A stretch of DNA of 64,000 nt from Brevibacterium linens ATCC 9172 (lineage in GTDB: Bacteria; Actinomycetota; Actinomycetes; Actinomycetales; Brevibacteriaceae), in assembly GCF_900169165.1 (NCBI RefSeq), contig NZ_FXYY01000001.1, forward strand, positions 1 through 64,000. Reading direction: 5' to 3'. This document shows positions 19,993-28,614 of the stretch, piece by piece. Position numbers and translations under genes: made by a program. The notes beneath the pieces were generated by a model. It did not search any database and had not been told where the DNA came from. It saw only the letters and a list, made by a program, of their open reading frames with translations. How positions within the stretch are numbered: position 1 is the stretch's first letter; every line of letters begins with the position of its first letter.

Positions 19993-21680
19993 GCCGGACT
20001 TTGATAGAATCAAATTCCGTGGTGAATCGAACTGGCCCTGGCGGCACACATACGGCAAAGCACATCTTCGTCACGGGAGGCGTCGCCTCCTCGTTGGGCA
20101 AGGGTCTGACGGCATCGAGCCTCGGCCATCTGCTCACTCAGCGCGGCCTCACCGTGGCCATGCAGAAGCTGGATCCCTACCTCAACGTGGATCCCGGCAC
20201 CATGAACCCCTTCCAGCACGGTGAAGTCTTCGTCACCGAAGACGGCGCCGAGACCGACCTCGACATCGGCCACTACGAGCGCTTCCTCGACAATGACCTC
20301 GACGGTGCGGCGAATGTGACCACCGGGCAGGTCTACTCCTCGGTCATCGCGAAGGAACGCCGCGGCGCATACCTCGGCGACACCGTCCAGGTCATCCCGC
20401 ACATCACCGACGAGATCAAGGCGCGGATGCGTGCTCAGGCCGAACGCCCCGAGGCGGACCGTCCCGATGTCATCATCACCGAGATCGGCGGTACCGTCGG
20501 CGATATCGAATCCCAGCCCTTCCTCGAGGCGGCCCGCCAGGTCCGTCACGACATCGGCCGGGACAACGTGTTCTTCATCCATGTTTCCCTCGTGCCCTAC
20601 CTCGGGCCCTCCGGAGAGCTGAAGACGAAGCCGACCCAGCATTCGGTGGCCACCCTGCGCTCCATCGGCATCCAGCCCGATGCGATCGTGCTCCGCTCCG
20701 ACCGTGAGCTGCCGGATTCGATCCGGGCGAAGATCGCCGGAGCCTGCGACGTCGAGACCGACGCGGTCGTGTCCTGCGTCGACGCCCCGAGCATCTACGA
20801 CATCCCGAAGGTCCTCCACGACGGCGGCCTCGACGTGTTCGTCATCCGCAGCCTCAACCTGCCCTTCCGCGACGTCGACTGGACGAAGTGGGACTGGGTA
20901 CTCGAACGCGTGCACAACCCGTCCCGGGACGTCACCATCGGCATCGTCGGCAAGTACATCGACCTGCCCGACGCCTACCTCTCCGTCACCGAGGCGCTGC
21001 GCCACGGCGGCTTCGCCAACGACGCGAAGGTCAGGATCAAATGGATCCAGTCCGATGACTGCTCCACCGAAGCCGGCGCGGAAGCGGCCCTGTCCGGCCT
21101 CGACGCGATCTGCGTGCCCGGCGGCTTCGGCATCCGCGGCATCGAAGGCAAGCTCGGCGCGCTCGAGTACACCCGCACCCACGGCATTCCGACCCTGGGT
21201 CTGTGCCTGGGTCTGCAGTGCATGGTCATCGAATACGCACGCAATGTCGCCGGACTCGAGGCCGCGTCGTCGTCCGAGTTCGATCCCGAGACCACGGTTC
21301 CGGTCATCGCGACCATGGCCGAGCAGCTCTCGATCGTCGAAGGCGAAGGCGACCTGGGCGGCACCATGCGCCTGGGCACCTACGAGGCGAAGCTCACCGA
21401 AGGCAGCGTCGTGGCCGGCGTGTACGGGGAGACGACGATCAGCGAACGGCACCGTCACCGCTACGAGGTCAACAACACCTACCGCGAGCAGATCGCCGAG
21501 GCGGGGCTCGAGTTCTCCGGAACCTCACCGAACGGTGAGCTCGTCGAATTCGTCGAGCTCCCGCACGATAAGCACCCGTTCTACGTCTCCACCCAGGCGC
21601 ACCCCGAGCTGAAGTCGCGGCCGACCTCACCGCACCCGCTGTTCGCGGGTCTGGTCGCCGCCGCACTCGAGCGTCAGTGA
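19989..21680 (+). CDS. pyrG: CTP synthase
   Basis: Converts UTP to CTP using glutamine and ATP. The amidoligase domain ([20 protein letters not shown] near the start, then [22 protein letters not shown]) is followed by a class I glutamine amidotransferase domain from about residue 310, with nucleophile Cys in GLCLGLQCM near 410. From the ATG at 19989, which overlaps the previous gene as ATGA, the protein has 563 residues. A GTG at 20019 gives 553 residues, fits the usual N-terminus better and stands 8 nt after a -10 element. Both starts may be used, for read-through and leaderless transcripts. Confidence 0.93.
   Translation: MSRTLIESNSVVNRTGPGGTHTAKHIFVTGGVASSLGKGLTASSLGHLLTQRGLTVAMQKLDPYLNVDPGTMNPFQHGEVFVTEDGAETDLDIGHYERFLDNDLDGAANVTTGQVYSSVIAKERRGAYLGDTVQVIPHITDEIKARMRAQAERPEADRPDVIITEIGGTVGDIESQPFLEAARQVRHDIGRDNVFFIHVSLVPYLGPSGELKTKPTQHSVATLRSIGIQPDAIVLRSDRELPDSIRAKIAGACDVETDAVVSCVDAPSIYDIPKVLHDGGLDVFVIRSLNLPFRDVDWTKWDWVLERVHNPSRDVTIGIVGKYIDLPDAYLSVTEALRHGGFANDAKVRIKWIQSDDCSTEAGAEAALSGLDAICVPGGFGIRGIEGKLGALEYTRTHGIPTLGLCLGLQCMVIEYARNVAGLEAASSSEFDPETTVPVIATMAEQLSIVEGEGDLGGTMRLGTYEAKLTEGSVVAGVYGETTISERHRHRYEVNNTYREQIAEAGLEFSGTSPNGELVEFVELPHDKHPFYVSTQAHPELKSRPTSPHPLFAGLVAAALERQ
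19996..20024 (+). promoter_or_regulatory. Extended -10 promoter giving a leaderless pyrG transcript
   Basis: TGATAGAAT (TG at 20002–20003, TAGAAT at 20005–20010) is an extended -10 element. Eight nt after it come two in-frame GTG codons at 20019 and 20022, so the transcript would start at or next to a start codon. The -10 lies inside the palindrome TTTGATAGAATCAAA (20000–20014), a possible operator. Confidence 0.55.
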
Positions 21681-21698
21681 CCCTTGTCCATCCTCACA

Positions 21699-21734
21699 GC
21701 GAATGCCGTCGGCGCCAGCGCCGGCGGCATTCGC
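21699..21734 (+). terminator. Strong hairpin after pyrG
   Basis: GCGAATGCCGTCGGCGC pairs with GCGCCGGCGGCATTCGC (17 bp, one T·G pair; the inner pairs must open to form a loop). There is no long T-run, as is usual in high-GC actinobacteria. Confidence 0.75.
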
Positions 21735-21798
21735 CGTTCCACCACCGTCGAGTTCAGCACCAGTGAGTTCAGCACCGTCGATTTCAGGGAGGGCGCCG

Positions 21799-22581
21799 AT
21801 GAGCACAGACCATGAGATGAGCACAGACCATGAACAGCCCCTCGCCGACGAACCGGTGATCCCGCCGATCACCTCCTCCGAGGTCGTCTACGAAGGCGCG
21901 GTGTGGGACATCCGCAAGGAGACCTTCGACCTGCCCGAGGCCTCCGGGCTCGTCCGCGATCTCATGGCGCACACCGGGGCCGTCGGCATCGCCGTCGTCG
22001 ACGACCACCAGCGGATCCTGCTGGCCCAGCAGTACCGGCACCCCGTCCGCGCCCGACTGTGGGAGGTGCCTGCCGGTCTGCTCGACATCCCCGGCGAGGA
22101 CCCGCTCGACGCGGCGAAGAGGGAACTTATTGAGGAAGCTGACCTCACGGCCGCACACTGGGACGTGCTCAGCGACTCCTGCCTGACCCCGGGCGGCAGC
22201 TCCGAGACGATGCGTCTCTACCTCGCCCGCGGGCTGTCCTCCGTGCCCGAAGCCGACCGTCACGAACGGGGCGAGGAAGAAGCGGGGTTCCGCTTCGCCT
22301 GGGTCGGCATGGACGAGGCACTCGAGGCCGTGGCCGACGGGCGGATCACCAACGCGATCGCCCAACTGGCGATCTTTCAGGTCGACCGCGTGCTGCGCGC
22401 CGAAGCAGCGGGAGCACCGGTCAAACGGCGGGCCGTCGATGCGCCGAGGCGACTCGTCGACGGTCGCCCCGACTTCGGCCGCGGTGCCACCGTCGAGACC
22501 ACCGATTCGGCCACGGCGGAGACGACCGGTACCGGTGACGGGATTTCACCGTCGACACAGACCGGCGCGGGCGAGGACTGA
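21799..22581 (+). CDS. Nudix hydrolase (ADP-ribose pyrophosphatase type)
   Basis: A 260-residue Nudix protein that would hydrolyse ADP-ribose or related nucleoside diphosphate derivatives. The Nudix box GLLDIPGEDP…RELIEEAD occupies about residues 93–115 and contains the complete G-x5-E-x7-REUxEE pattern. Family and place match mycobacterial Rv1700. The last 55 residues are a Thr/Ala-rich extension beyond the catalytic domain. The ATG is preceded by GGGAGG with 5 nt spacing. xerD starts 6 nt after the stop. Confidence 0.87.
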   Translation: MSTDHEMSTDHEQPLADEPVIPPITSSEVVYEGAVWDIRKETFDLPEASGLVRDLMAHTGAVGIAVVDDHQRILLAQQYRHPVRARLWEVPAGLLDIPGEDPLDAAKRELIEEADLTAAHWDVLSDSCLTPGGSSETMRLYLARGLSSVPEADRHERGEEEAGFRFAWVGMDEALEAVADGRITNAIAQLAIFQVDRVLRAEAAGAPVKRRAVDAPRRLVDGRPDFGRGATVETTDSATAETTGTGDGISPSTQTGAGED

Positions 22582-22587
22582 GACCCT

Positions 22588-23538
22588 ATGGCTCGGCACG
22601 GCGCCGAACTGCTGCCGGAGGACCTTCCCGAGGACCTGCGGAGCGCATTCGGGTCCTATCTCGCCTCCCTGCGTTTCGAACGGGGACTGTCGATGAACTC
22701 GATCGACGCCTACGCCCGTGACCTCGCCCGGTACGGCACCTGGCTGACCGACGACGGGGTGAGCCGCCTCGGCGAGGTCGATCGACAGCAGGTGGAGAAC
22801 TTCGCCCTCCACCTGCTCGATTCGGGACTGGCACCGCGGACCCGGGCACGCGCACTCGTCGCGGTGCGCCGATTCCACACCTTCGCACTGGGGGAGAACC
22901 TCGCGCCCACGGATCCGGCCTCCGAGGTCAGCCCACCGCAGGAAGGACTGCGGCTGCCCAAGGCCCTGGCGCTCGACGAGATCGAAGCGATGATCGCGAC
23001 CACCGACGGTGACGAACCCGTCCAGATCCGGGCCGCGGCCCTTCTCGAACTCCTCTACGCCACGGGGGCGCGCATCTCCGAAGCCGTGGGCGTCGACCTC
23101 GACGATCTCGACCTCGACTCCGGGCTCGTCCGGCTCTACGGAAAGGGCGGGAAGGAGAGGATCGTGCCCGTCGGATCCCACGCCGCCCGAGCCCTGGGGG
23201 CCTGGGTGTCGCGGGTGCGGCCGTCGATGGCGGCGAGAGCGAGATCCTCGGCTCCAGCCGGGGCCCTGTTCCTCAACGCCCGAGGCACTCGACTCTCCCG
23301 GGTCTCGGCATGGCAGATCGTCAAGGACGCCGGTGAAGCGGCGGCCATCGGTACCGAGGTGTCTCCGCATACCTTCCGGCACTCATTCGCCACGCATCTG
23401 CTCGAAGGCGGAGCGGACATCCGCGTCGTCCAGGAGCTGCTCGGCCATGCCTCGGTGACGACGACGCAGATCTATACGAAAGTCTCCGAGGACACACTGC
23501 GGGAAGTGTACGCGACCTCGCACCCTCGGGCGCGGTAG
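22588..23538 (+). CDS. xerD: Tyrosine recombinase XerD
   Basis: A site-specific tyrosine recombinase that resolves chromosome dimers at dif together with XerC. The 316-residue protein has an N-terminal SAM-like core-binding domain (residues about 15–105). The catalytic part contains Arg in TGARISE near 160, Lys in KGGKERIVPVG, H-x-x-R in SPHTFRHSFATHLLEGG near 258–265, LLGHAS and the nucleophile Tyr in TQIYTKV near 294. It sits upstream of parA and scpAB, as in other actinobacteria. XerC versus XerD is assigned from this synteny. Confidence 0.9.
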   Translation: MARHGAELLPEDLPEDLRSAFGSYLASLRFERGLSMNSIDAYARDLARYGTWLTDDGVSRLGEVDRQQVENFALHLLDSGLAPRTRARALVAVRRFHTFALGENLAPTDPASEVSPPQEGLRLPKALALDEIEAMIATTDGDEPVQIRAAALLELLYATGARISEAVGVDLDDLDLDSGLVRLYGKGGKERIVPVGSHAARALGAWVSRVRPSMAARARSSAPAGALFLNARGTRLSRVSAWQIVKDAGEAAAIGTEVSPHTFRHSFATHLLEGGADIRVVQELLGHASVTTTQIYTKVSEDTLREVYATSHPRAR

Positions 23539-23576
23539 GGTTGGACGCAGAGCAACGAAAGGTGGCCATCCGAGAG

Positions 23577-24446
23577 ATGAATACGCAAGAGGCGTTGGAT
23601 ATCCCCCAGCAGAAGTCGGCAGCAGGCGAGCCCCAGGACTTCCCGGAGCCGGCACCCCTGGCGTCGCACGGACCCGCCCGCATCATCGCGATGGTCAACC
23701 AGAAGGGCGGGGTCGGCAAGACCACCTCGTCGATCAACCTCGGTGCGGCCCTGGCCGCGTACGGCCGCAAGATGCTGCTCGTCGACTTCGACCCGCAGGG
23801 CGCCCTGTCCGTCGGACTGGGACTCAACCCCTATGAACTCGACATCAGCATCTACAACCTGCTGATGAACCCGCGACTGGACCCGCACGAAGTCATCGTC
23901 GGAACGGACTTCGACAACATCGACATCCTGCCGGCCAATATCGACCTCTCCGCCGCCGAAGTCCAGCTCGTCGGCGAGGTCGCCCGCGAGCAGGTGCTCG
24001 CCCGTGCCCTGTCGAAGGTCGCCGACGAATACGATGTCATCCTCATCGACTGCCAGCCCTCGCTGGGACTGCTCACCGTCAACGCTCTGACCGCCGCCCA
24101 CGGCGTCGTCATCCCGCTCGAGACCGAGTTCTTCGCCCTGCGCGGTGTCGCCCTGCTCGTCGAGACCATCGAGAAGGTCCAGGACCGACTCAACCCCTCA
24201 CTCGAGGTCGACGGCATCCTCGCCACGATGTTCGACTCGCGGACCCTGCACTCGAAGGAAGTCATGTCGCGCGTCACCGAAGCCTTCGGCGACAAGGTCT
24301 TCGAGACCGTCATCAACCGCACCGTGAAGTTCCCCGACGCCTCCGTGGCCGCCGAACCGATCACGAGCTTCGCCCCGAAGCACGCCGGATCCGAAGCCTA
24401 CCGTCGACTGGCCCGGGAGCTCATCGCCCGCGGAGGCGCACCCTGA
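23577..24446 (+). CDS. parA: ParA-family ATPase
   Basis: A Walker-type cytomotive ATPase of the ParA/Soj group. From the ATG at 23577 the protein has 289 residues, with the deviant Walker A motif KGGVGKTT at about 43–50, the DFDPQG motif near 73 and DCQPSLGLLTVNAL near 156. A GTG 15 nt further upstream is an alternative start; the only ribosome-site-like sequence (GAAAGG, 23557–23562) fits the ATG somewhat better. No parB follows. The neighbours are scpA and scpB, as in mycobacteria (Rv1708–Rv1710), so this orphan ParA probably acts with condensin-type chromosome organisation rather than being the main segregation ATPase. Confidence 0.87.
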   Translation: MNTQEALDIPQQKSAAGEPQDFPEPAPLASHGPARIIAMVNQKGGVGKTTSSINLGAALAAYGRKMLLVDFDPQGALSVGLGLNPYELDISIYNLLMNPRLDPHEVIVGTDFDNIDILPANIDLSAAEVQLVGEVAREQVLARALSKVADEYDVILIDCQPSLGLLTVNALTAAHGVVIPLETEFFALRGVALLVETIEKVQDRLNPSLEVDGILATMFDSRTLHSKEVMSRVTEAFGDKVFETVINRTVKFPDASVAAEPITSFAPKHAGSEAYRRLARELIARGGAP

Positions 24447-25333
24447 GCGACTCCGCAGTCCACGAGGAGGAGGCGGCCGGCGTACCGACCGAGGCCGACT
24501 CCGGCGATGACGCCGCGCAGGGTTTCCAGGTGCGGTTGGAGAACTTCACCGGCCCCTTCGATCTGCTGCTCGGTCTGATCTCGAAACGTCGCCTCGACGT
24601 CACGGAGATCGCGCTGGCCGAGGTGACCGATGAGTTCATCGCCTACACCACCGAGCTCAAGGATCAGGCGAACCTCGCCGAGATCTCCCAGTTCCTCCTC
24701 GTCGCCGCGACCCTGCTCGACCTCAAGACGGCCCGGCTGCTGCCGCACGAAGACGGTGACGAGGTCCTCGACCTCGAGCTGCTCGAGGCCCGAGACCTCC
24801 TCTTCGCCCGGCTGCTGCAATACAAGGCATACAAGTCCGTATCCGGGTATCTGGCCGAGGCGATGGCCGCCGGCTCCATCCGCGCCCCCCGCGATGTCGA
24901 CCTCGAGCCCCAGTTCCAAGACGTGCTGCCGCCGCTGGAGCTGAACATCGGACCCGGCGAACTGGCCGGAATCTTCGCCACCGTGCTCCAACGCGATCAC
25001 ACCCCGCCCAGCGTCGCCGTCGACCATATCCACTTGCCGCTCGTGAGCGTCTCCGAGCAGCGCGGGCATATCCTGTCCCTGCTGCGCGTCGGAGACGTCG
25101 ACTTCCAGGACCTGCTCGAAACGGCCGAGAACACCCTGGTCGTCGTCGCGAGATTCCTCGCCCTGCTCGAACTGTTCAAGGTCGGCCTCTGCGACTTCGA
25201 CCAGCCCGAACCTCTGGGGCGGTTGCTCATCCACCGGACCGAGATGAACGAAGACGGAGTCGACCTGCGCACCGAAGGCGACTGGAGCGGCGACGAAGAA
25301 GAAGTCGAAGAAGAAGAGGGGAGTGCGGAATGA
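24443..25333 (+). CDS. scpA: Segregation and condensation protein A
   Basis: The kleisin subunit of the SMC-ScpAB condensin. The core begins at FQVRLENFTGPFDLLLGLI, the family signature, and ends with a winged-helix region and an acidic tail. The start is uncertain. A GTG at 24530 lies inside the signature and has no ribosome site. The same frame is open up to a CTG at 24443 that overlaps the parA stop as CTGA, giving 296 residues. I favour the coupled CTG start because the GTG would truncate the conserved FQV. scpB follows with a 4-nt overlap. Confidence 0.85.
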   Translation: MSDSAVHEEEAAGVPTEADSGDDAAQGFQVRLENFTGPFDLLLGLISKRRLDVTEIALAEVTDEFIAYTTELKDQANLAEISQFLLVAATLLDLKTARLLPHEDGDEVLDLELLEARDLLFARLLQYKAYKSVSGYLAEAMAAGSIRAPRDVDLEPQFQDVLPPLELNIGPGELAGIFATVLQRDHTPPSVAVDHIHLPLVSVSEQRGHILSLLRVGDVDFQDLLETAENTLVVVARFLALLELFKVGLCDFDQPEPLGRLLIHRTEMNEDGVDLRTEGDWSGDEEEVEEEEGSAE

Positions 25334-25995
25334 TCGATGACGAGATCCTCGCCGGCATCGAGGCCGTGCTCATGATCACCGATTCGGCCGTGACCGCCGA
25401 AGACCTCGCCGGCTCCCTCGGCCTCAACGAAGACACCGTCCTCGAAGCCATCCGCATCCTCAAAGCCGACTACGACGGGGATGAGGACCACCGCCAGCGC
25501 GGGTTCGAGATCCGTCACGTCGCCGGGGGTTTCCGCATCTTCTCCCGCGGCGACTACCACGAAGTCGTCAAGGACTTCCTCACCGCCGGGCAGAGTGCGA
25601 AACTCTCCCAAGCCGCACTCGAGACGCTTGCGGTCATCGCCTACCGGCAGCCGATCTCCCGGCCCCGCATCGCCGCCATCCGCGGAGTCAGCGTCGACGG
25701 TGTCATCCGCACTCTGCTGCTGCGCGGACTCATCGTCGAAGCCGGCAAGGAGGCGACCACCTCGGCGCTGCTCTATGCCACCACACGTACGTTCCTCGAC
25801 ACGATGGGCATGAACGCGATCGACGATCTGCCGGACATCGCCCCTTATCTGCCCGAAGACGCCGACGTCGCCGAACTCGGCGCGCAGGACACCGAGGTGC
25901 TCGCCGAGATCGACGGCGCCCTCGACGACGATTCCGACGACGATCTCGACGCCGATTCCGATTCGACCGCTGAGATGTCACGAGTGGCTGATTGA
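25330..25995 (+). CDS. scpB: Segregation and condensation protein B
   Basis: The 221-residue partner of ScpA in the SMC complex, built of two winged-helix domains (residues about 1–165) with the conserved stretch LSQAALETLAVIAYRQPISRP near 94–114 and GLIVEAGK. The last 50 residues are acidic (Asp-rich), probably disordered. The ATG overlaps the scpA stop as ATGA. Confidence 0.9.
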   Translation: MIDDEILAGIEAVLMITDSAVTAEDLAGSLGLNEDTVLEAIRILKADYDGDEDHRQRGFEIRHVAGGFRIFSRGDYHEVVKDFLTAGQSAKLSQAALETLAVIAYRQPISRPRIAAIRGVSVDGVIRTLLLRGLIVEAGKEATTSALLYATTRTFLDTMGMNAIDDLPDIAPYLPEDADVAELGAQDTEVLAEIDGALDDDSDDDLDADSDSTAEMSRVAD

Positions 25996-26012
25996 TTTGA
26001 GAGAATGGATGT

Positions 26013-26873
26013 ATGAGTCCCTACCGTGATCACCGCGCCCCCGGCGGGCGCCAGAACCGACCCAGCCGAAAACAACGCGCAGCGACGGCCAATCACGCCT
26101 CCAGCAGCGGCGGGTCGGGTGCCGGTCAGACATCGGACGCGCACGTCAGCGGGGGTGTGCGGCTGCAGAAGGTGCTCGCCGAGGCGGGTCTGGGATCACG
26201 TCGTGCCTGTGAGCAGCTCATCGTCGACGGTCGCGTCGAGGTCGATGGCAGCATCGTCACCGAGCTGGGCACCCGGATCGACCCGGAAACGCAGTCCGTG
26301 TACGTGGACACAGTGAGAATTTCGACACAGACCAAGAAGGTCTACCTCGTGCTCAACAAGCCCGCGGGTGTCGTGTCGACCATGAGCGACCCCGAGGGCC
26401 GGCCCTGCCTGGCCGACTATGTGCGCAACAACAACGAGCGCCTCTTCCATGTCGGCCGTCTCGACACGGAGACCGAAGGCATCATCCTGCTCACCAATGA
26501 CGGGGAGCTGAGCAACCGGCTGGCCCACCCGCGCTACGAGATCCCGAAGACCTACCTCGCGAAGGTCAAGGGCCAGCTGGCGAAGGACGCCGGAGCTATC
26601 CTCAAGGCGGGAATCGACCTCGAGGACGGCTTCGTCAAGGTCGATGATTTCAAGCTCGTCGATTCGACCCCCGGCAAGTCCGTCGTCGAACTCACTCTTC
26701 ACTCCGGCCGCAACCGCGTCGTGCGCCGCCTGCTGGCCGAGATCGGACACCCGGTGGAGCGCCTCGTCCGGCTGAAGTTCGGACCGATCGTCCTCGACGA
26801 GCAGAAGCAGGGCAAGATCCGCCCGCTGCGCTCCGATGAGGTCGGCGCACTGTTCGAGGCCGTCGGTCTGTGA
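26013..26873 (+). CDS. rluB: 23S rRNA pseudouridine synthase (RluB/RsuA type)
   Basis: Isomerises uridine to pseudouridine in rRNA. The 286-residue protein has a basic low-complexity N-terminus of about 45 residues, an S4 domain (VRLQKVLAEAGLGSRRACEQLI, residues about 48–110), and the catalytic domain with the nucleophilic Asp in HVGRLDTETEGIILLTNDG near 150. The synteny scpA–scpB–rluB–cmk–der is widespread in Gram-positive bacteria. It has a 17-nt gap from scpB with GAGAGAATG in front and a 4-nt overlap with tyrA. Confidence 0.9.
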   Translation: MSPYRDHRAPGGRQNRPSRKQRAATANHASSSGGSGAGQTSDAHVSGGVRLQKVLAEAGLGSRRACEQLIVDGRVEVDGSIVTELGTRIDPETQSVYVDTVRISTQTKKVYLVLNKPAGVVSTMSDPEGRPCLADYVRNNNERLFHVGRLDTETEGIILLTNDGELSNRLAHPRYEIPKTYLAKVKGQLAKDAGAILKAGIDLEDGFVKVDDFKLVDSTPGKSVVELTLHSGRNRVVRRLLAEIGHPVERLVRLKFGPIVLDEQKQGKIRPLRSDEVGALFEAVGL

Positions 26874-27958
26874 GAGTCCATATCATCGGCACCGGCCTGC
26901 TCGGTGCCAGCCTGGGGTTGGCGCTGAGCGCGCAGGGCCATCAGGTGAGTCTCGAAGACACGTCGCCGACCGCGCAGCAGCTCGCCGCGGACCTCGGTGC
27001 CGGTCAGGTCGGTGCACCCGAACACCCGGACATCGTCGTCGTGGCCACCCCGCCCGACGTCGCCGCCCGCGTCATCGCCGCAGCGCTCGGGGACTTCCCG
27101 AACGCCACGGTCACCGACGTCGCCAGCGTCAAGACCCGCCTGCTCGAAGCGGTGCGCGAACTGGTCACGGGCACTCAGCTCGATCGCTACATCGGATGCC
27201 ACCCGATGGCCGGACGCGAGAAGTCCGGGGCGATCGCCGCCCAATCGGACCTGTTCACGGCCCGACCCTGGGTGATCTGCTCGGACGAGGACACCCCGGC
27301 CGACCGCCTCGGCGAGGTCATCGCCATGGCCGAGGACACCGGCGCCTCCGTGCTCCACCTGGATCCGCGCATCCACGATGCCGCGGTCGCGAAGGTCTCG
27401 CACGTGCCGCAGATCGTCTCCTCCCTGGTCGCCTCGCAGCTGCGGCATGCGCCCTTGGAGGAGATCTCGCTGGCCGGGCAGGGACTGCGCGATGTCACGC
27501 GCATCGCCGCTTCGGACCCGGGGCTGTGGACGCAGATCCTGACCGGCAACGCCGAGGAGGTCCGTTCCGTGCTCGTCGCTCTGCGCACCGAGCTCGACGA
27601 GGTCATCGGCGCTCTCGAACTCGGCCCCGGGTCGACGGGTCTGCTCGCCAAGGCGATCGCTTTGGGCAACGAAGGCCACGACCGGATTCCCGGCAAGCAC
27701 GGGCAGCCGCCGACCACCTATGCTGTTGTCACGATCCTGGTTCCGGATACGCCCGGAATGCTGGCCCGGCTGTTCAAGGACATCGGCGACCTCGGCGTCA
27801 ATGTCGAGGATTTCCGGATGGATCACGCCTCCGGTCGGAAACTGGGCATGGTCGACGTGTCCGTGGTCCCGGCCATCCAGCAGGAGCTGGAGATCGGATT
27901 GCTGTCGAAGGGATGGCAGATCCCCGAATCCGCCATCGAGAAAGAAGGAACTGCATGA
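26870..27958 (+). CDS. tyrA: Prephenate dehydrogenase with ACT-like domain
   Basis: Oxidative decarboxylation of prephenate or arogenate for tyrosine synthesis. The 362-residue protein has the N-terminal NAD(P)-binding region HIIGTGLLGASLGLALSAQG (residues 4–23), the catalytic-domain motifs GCHPMAGREKSG near 107 and DPGLWTQILTGNAEEV near 213, and a C-terminal ACT-type segment from about 285 (VVTILVPDTPGMLARLFKDI) likely to sense tyrosine. The GTG overlaps the rluB stop by 4 nt, and the final ATGA is the start of cmk. Confidence 0.9.
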   Translation: MRVHIIGTGLLGASLGLALSAQGHQVSLEDTSPTAQQLAADLGAGQVGAPEHPDIVVVATPPDVAARVIAAALGDFPNATVTDVASVKTRLLEAVRELVTGTQLDRYIGCHPMAGREKSGAIAAQSDLFTARPWVICSDEDTPADRLGEVIAMAEDTGASVLHLDPRIHDAAVAKVSHVPQIVSSLVASQLRHAPLEEISLAGQGLRDVTRIAASDPGLWTQILTGNAEEVRSVLVALRTELDEVIGALELGPGSTGLLAKAIALGNEGHDRIPGKHGQPPTTYAVVTILVPDTPGMLARLFKDIGDLGVNVEDFRMDHASGRKLGMVDVSVVPAIQQELEIGLLSKGWQIPESAIEKEGTA

Positions 27959-28614
27959 GCGTCGTAGCCATTGACGGACCGTCCGGAGTGGGCAAGTCGA
28001 GCACCGCCAAGGAGGTGGCGCGTCGGCTGGGCTTCCAGTACCTGGACACCGGTGCGATGTACCGGGCGATGGCGTGGCTGTGCCTCAACCGCGGGGTCAC
28101 CGACCCCGTCGACGTGCTCGAGCAGGTGCGCGGTGCGGATCTGGAGATCTCGCTGAGCCCCGACGAATTCTTCGTCTCCGTCGACGACATCGATGTCACC
28201 GAGGACATCCGCGGTGCGGACGTGTCCGCGAACGTGCAGACGGTCTCCGGCGTCGTCGACGCCCGCGAGGAGCTCATCGACATGCAGCGGGCCTATATCG
28301 CCGCCGCGCCCGAGGGCATCGTCGTCGAAGGCCGGGACATCACGACCGTGGTAGCCCCCGACGCCGATGTGCGCATCCTCATGACCGCCCGCGACGAGGT
28401 CCGTGTGGCCCGCCGGGCGAAGGAAGTGCACGGCAATGCCGACGCCGAGGCGATCGCCGCCACCCAAGACCTCGTCACGGGCCGTGACGCCAAGGACTCC
28501 GCCACGACGAGCTTCCTCGAGGCCGCCGACGGAGTGTACACACTCGATACCAGCGACATCGACTTCGACCAGGTGGTCGAGACGGTGCTGCAGCTGGTGA
28601 AGGACTCACAATGA
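27955..28614 (+). CDS. cmk: Cytidylate kinase
   Basis: Phosphorylates CMP and dCMP. The 219-residue protein has the P-loop GPSGVGKSS at 8–16, followed by LDTGAMYRA near 37 and the CMP-binding region [14 protein letters not shown] near 124. The start is the ATG at 27955 in an ATGA overlap with tyrA; the same frame is open far upstream but encodes nothing recognisable there. A 4-nt overlap joins it to der. Confidence 0.93.
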   Translation: MSVVAIDGPSGVGKSSTAKEVARRLGFQYLDTGAMYRAMAWLCLNRGVTDPVDVLEQVRGADLEISLSPDEFFVSVDDIDVTEDIRGADVSANVQTVSGVVDAREELIDMQRAYIAAAPEGIVVEGRDITTVVAPDADVRILMTARDEVRVARRAKEVHGNADAEAIAATQDLVTGRDAKDSATTSFLEAADGVYTLDTSDIDFDQVVETVLQLVKDSQ

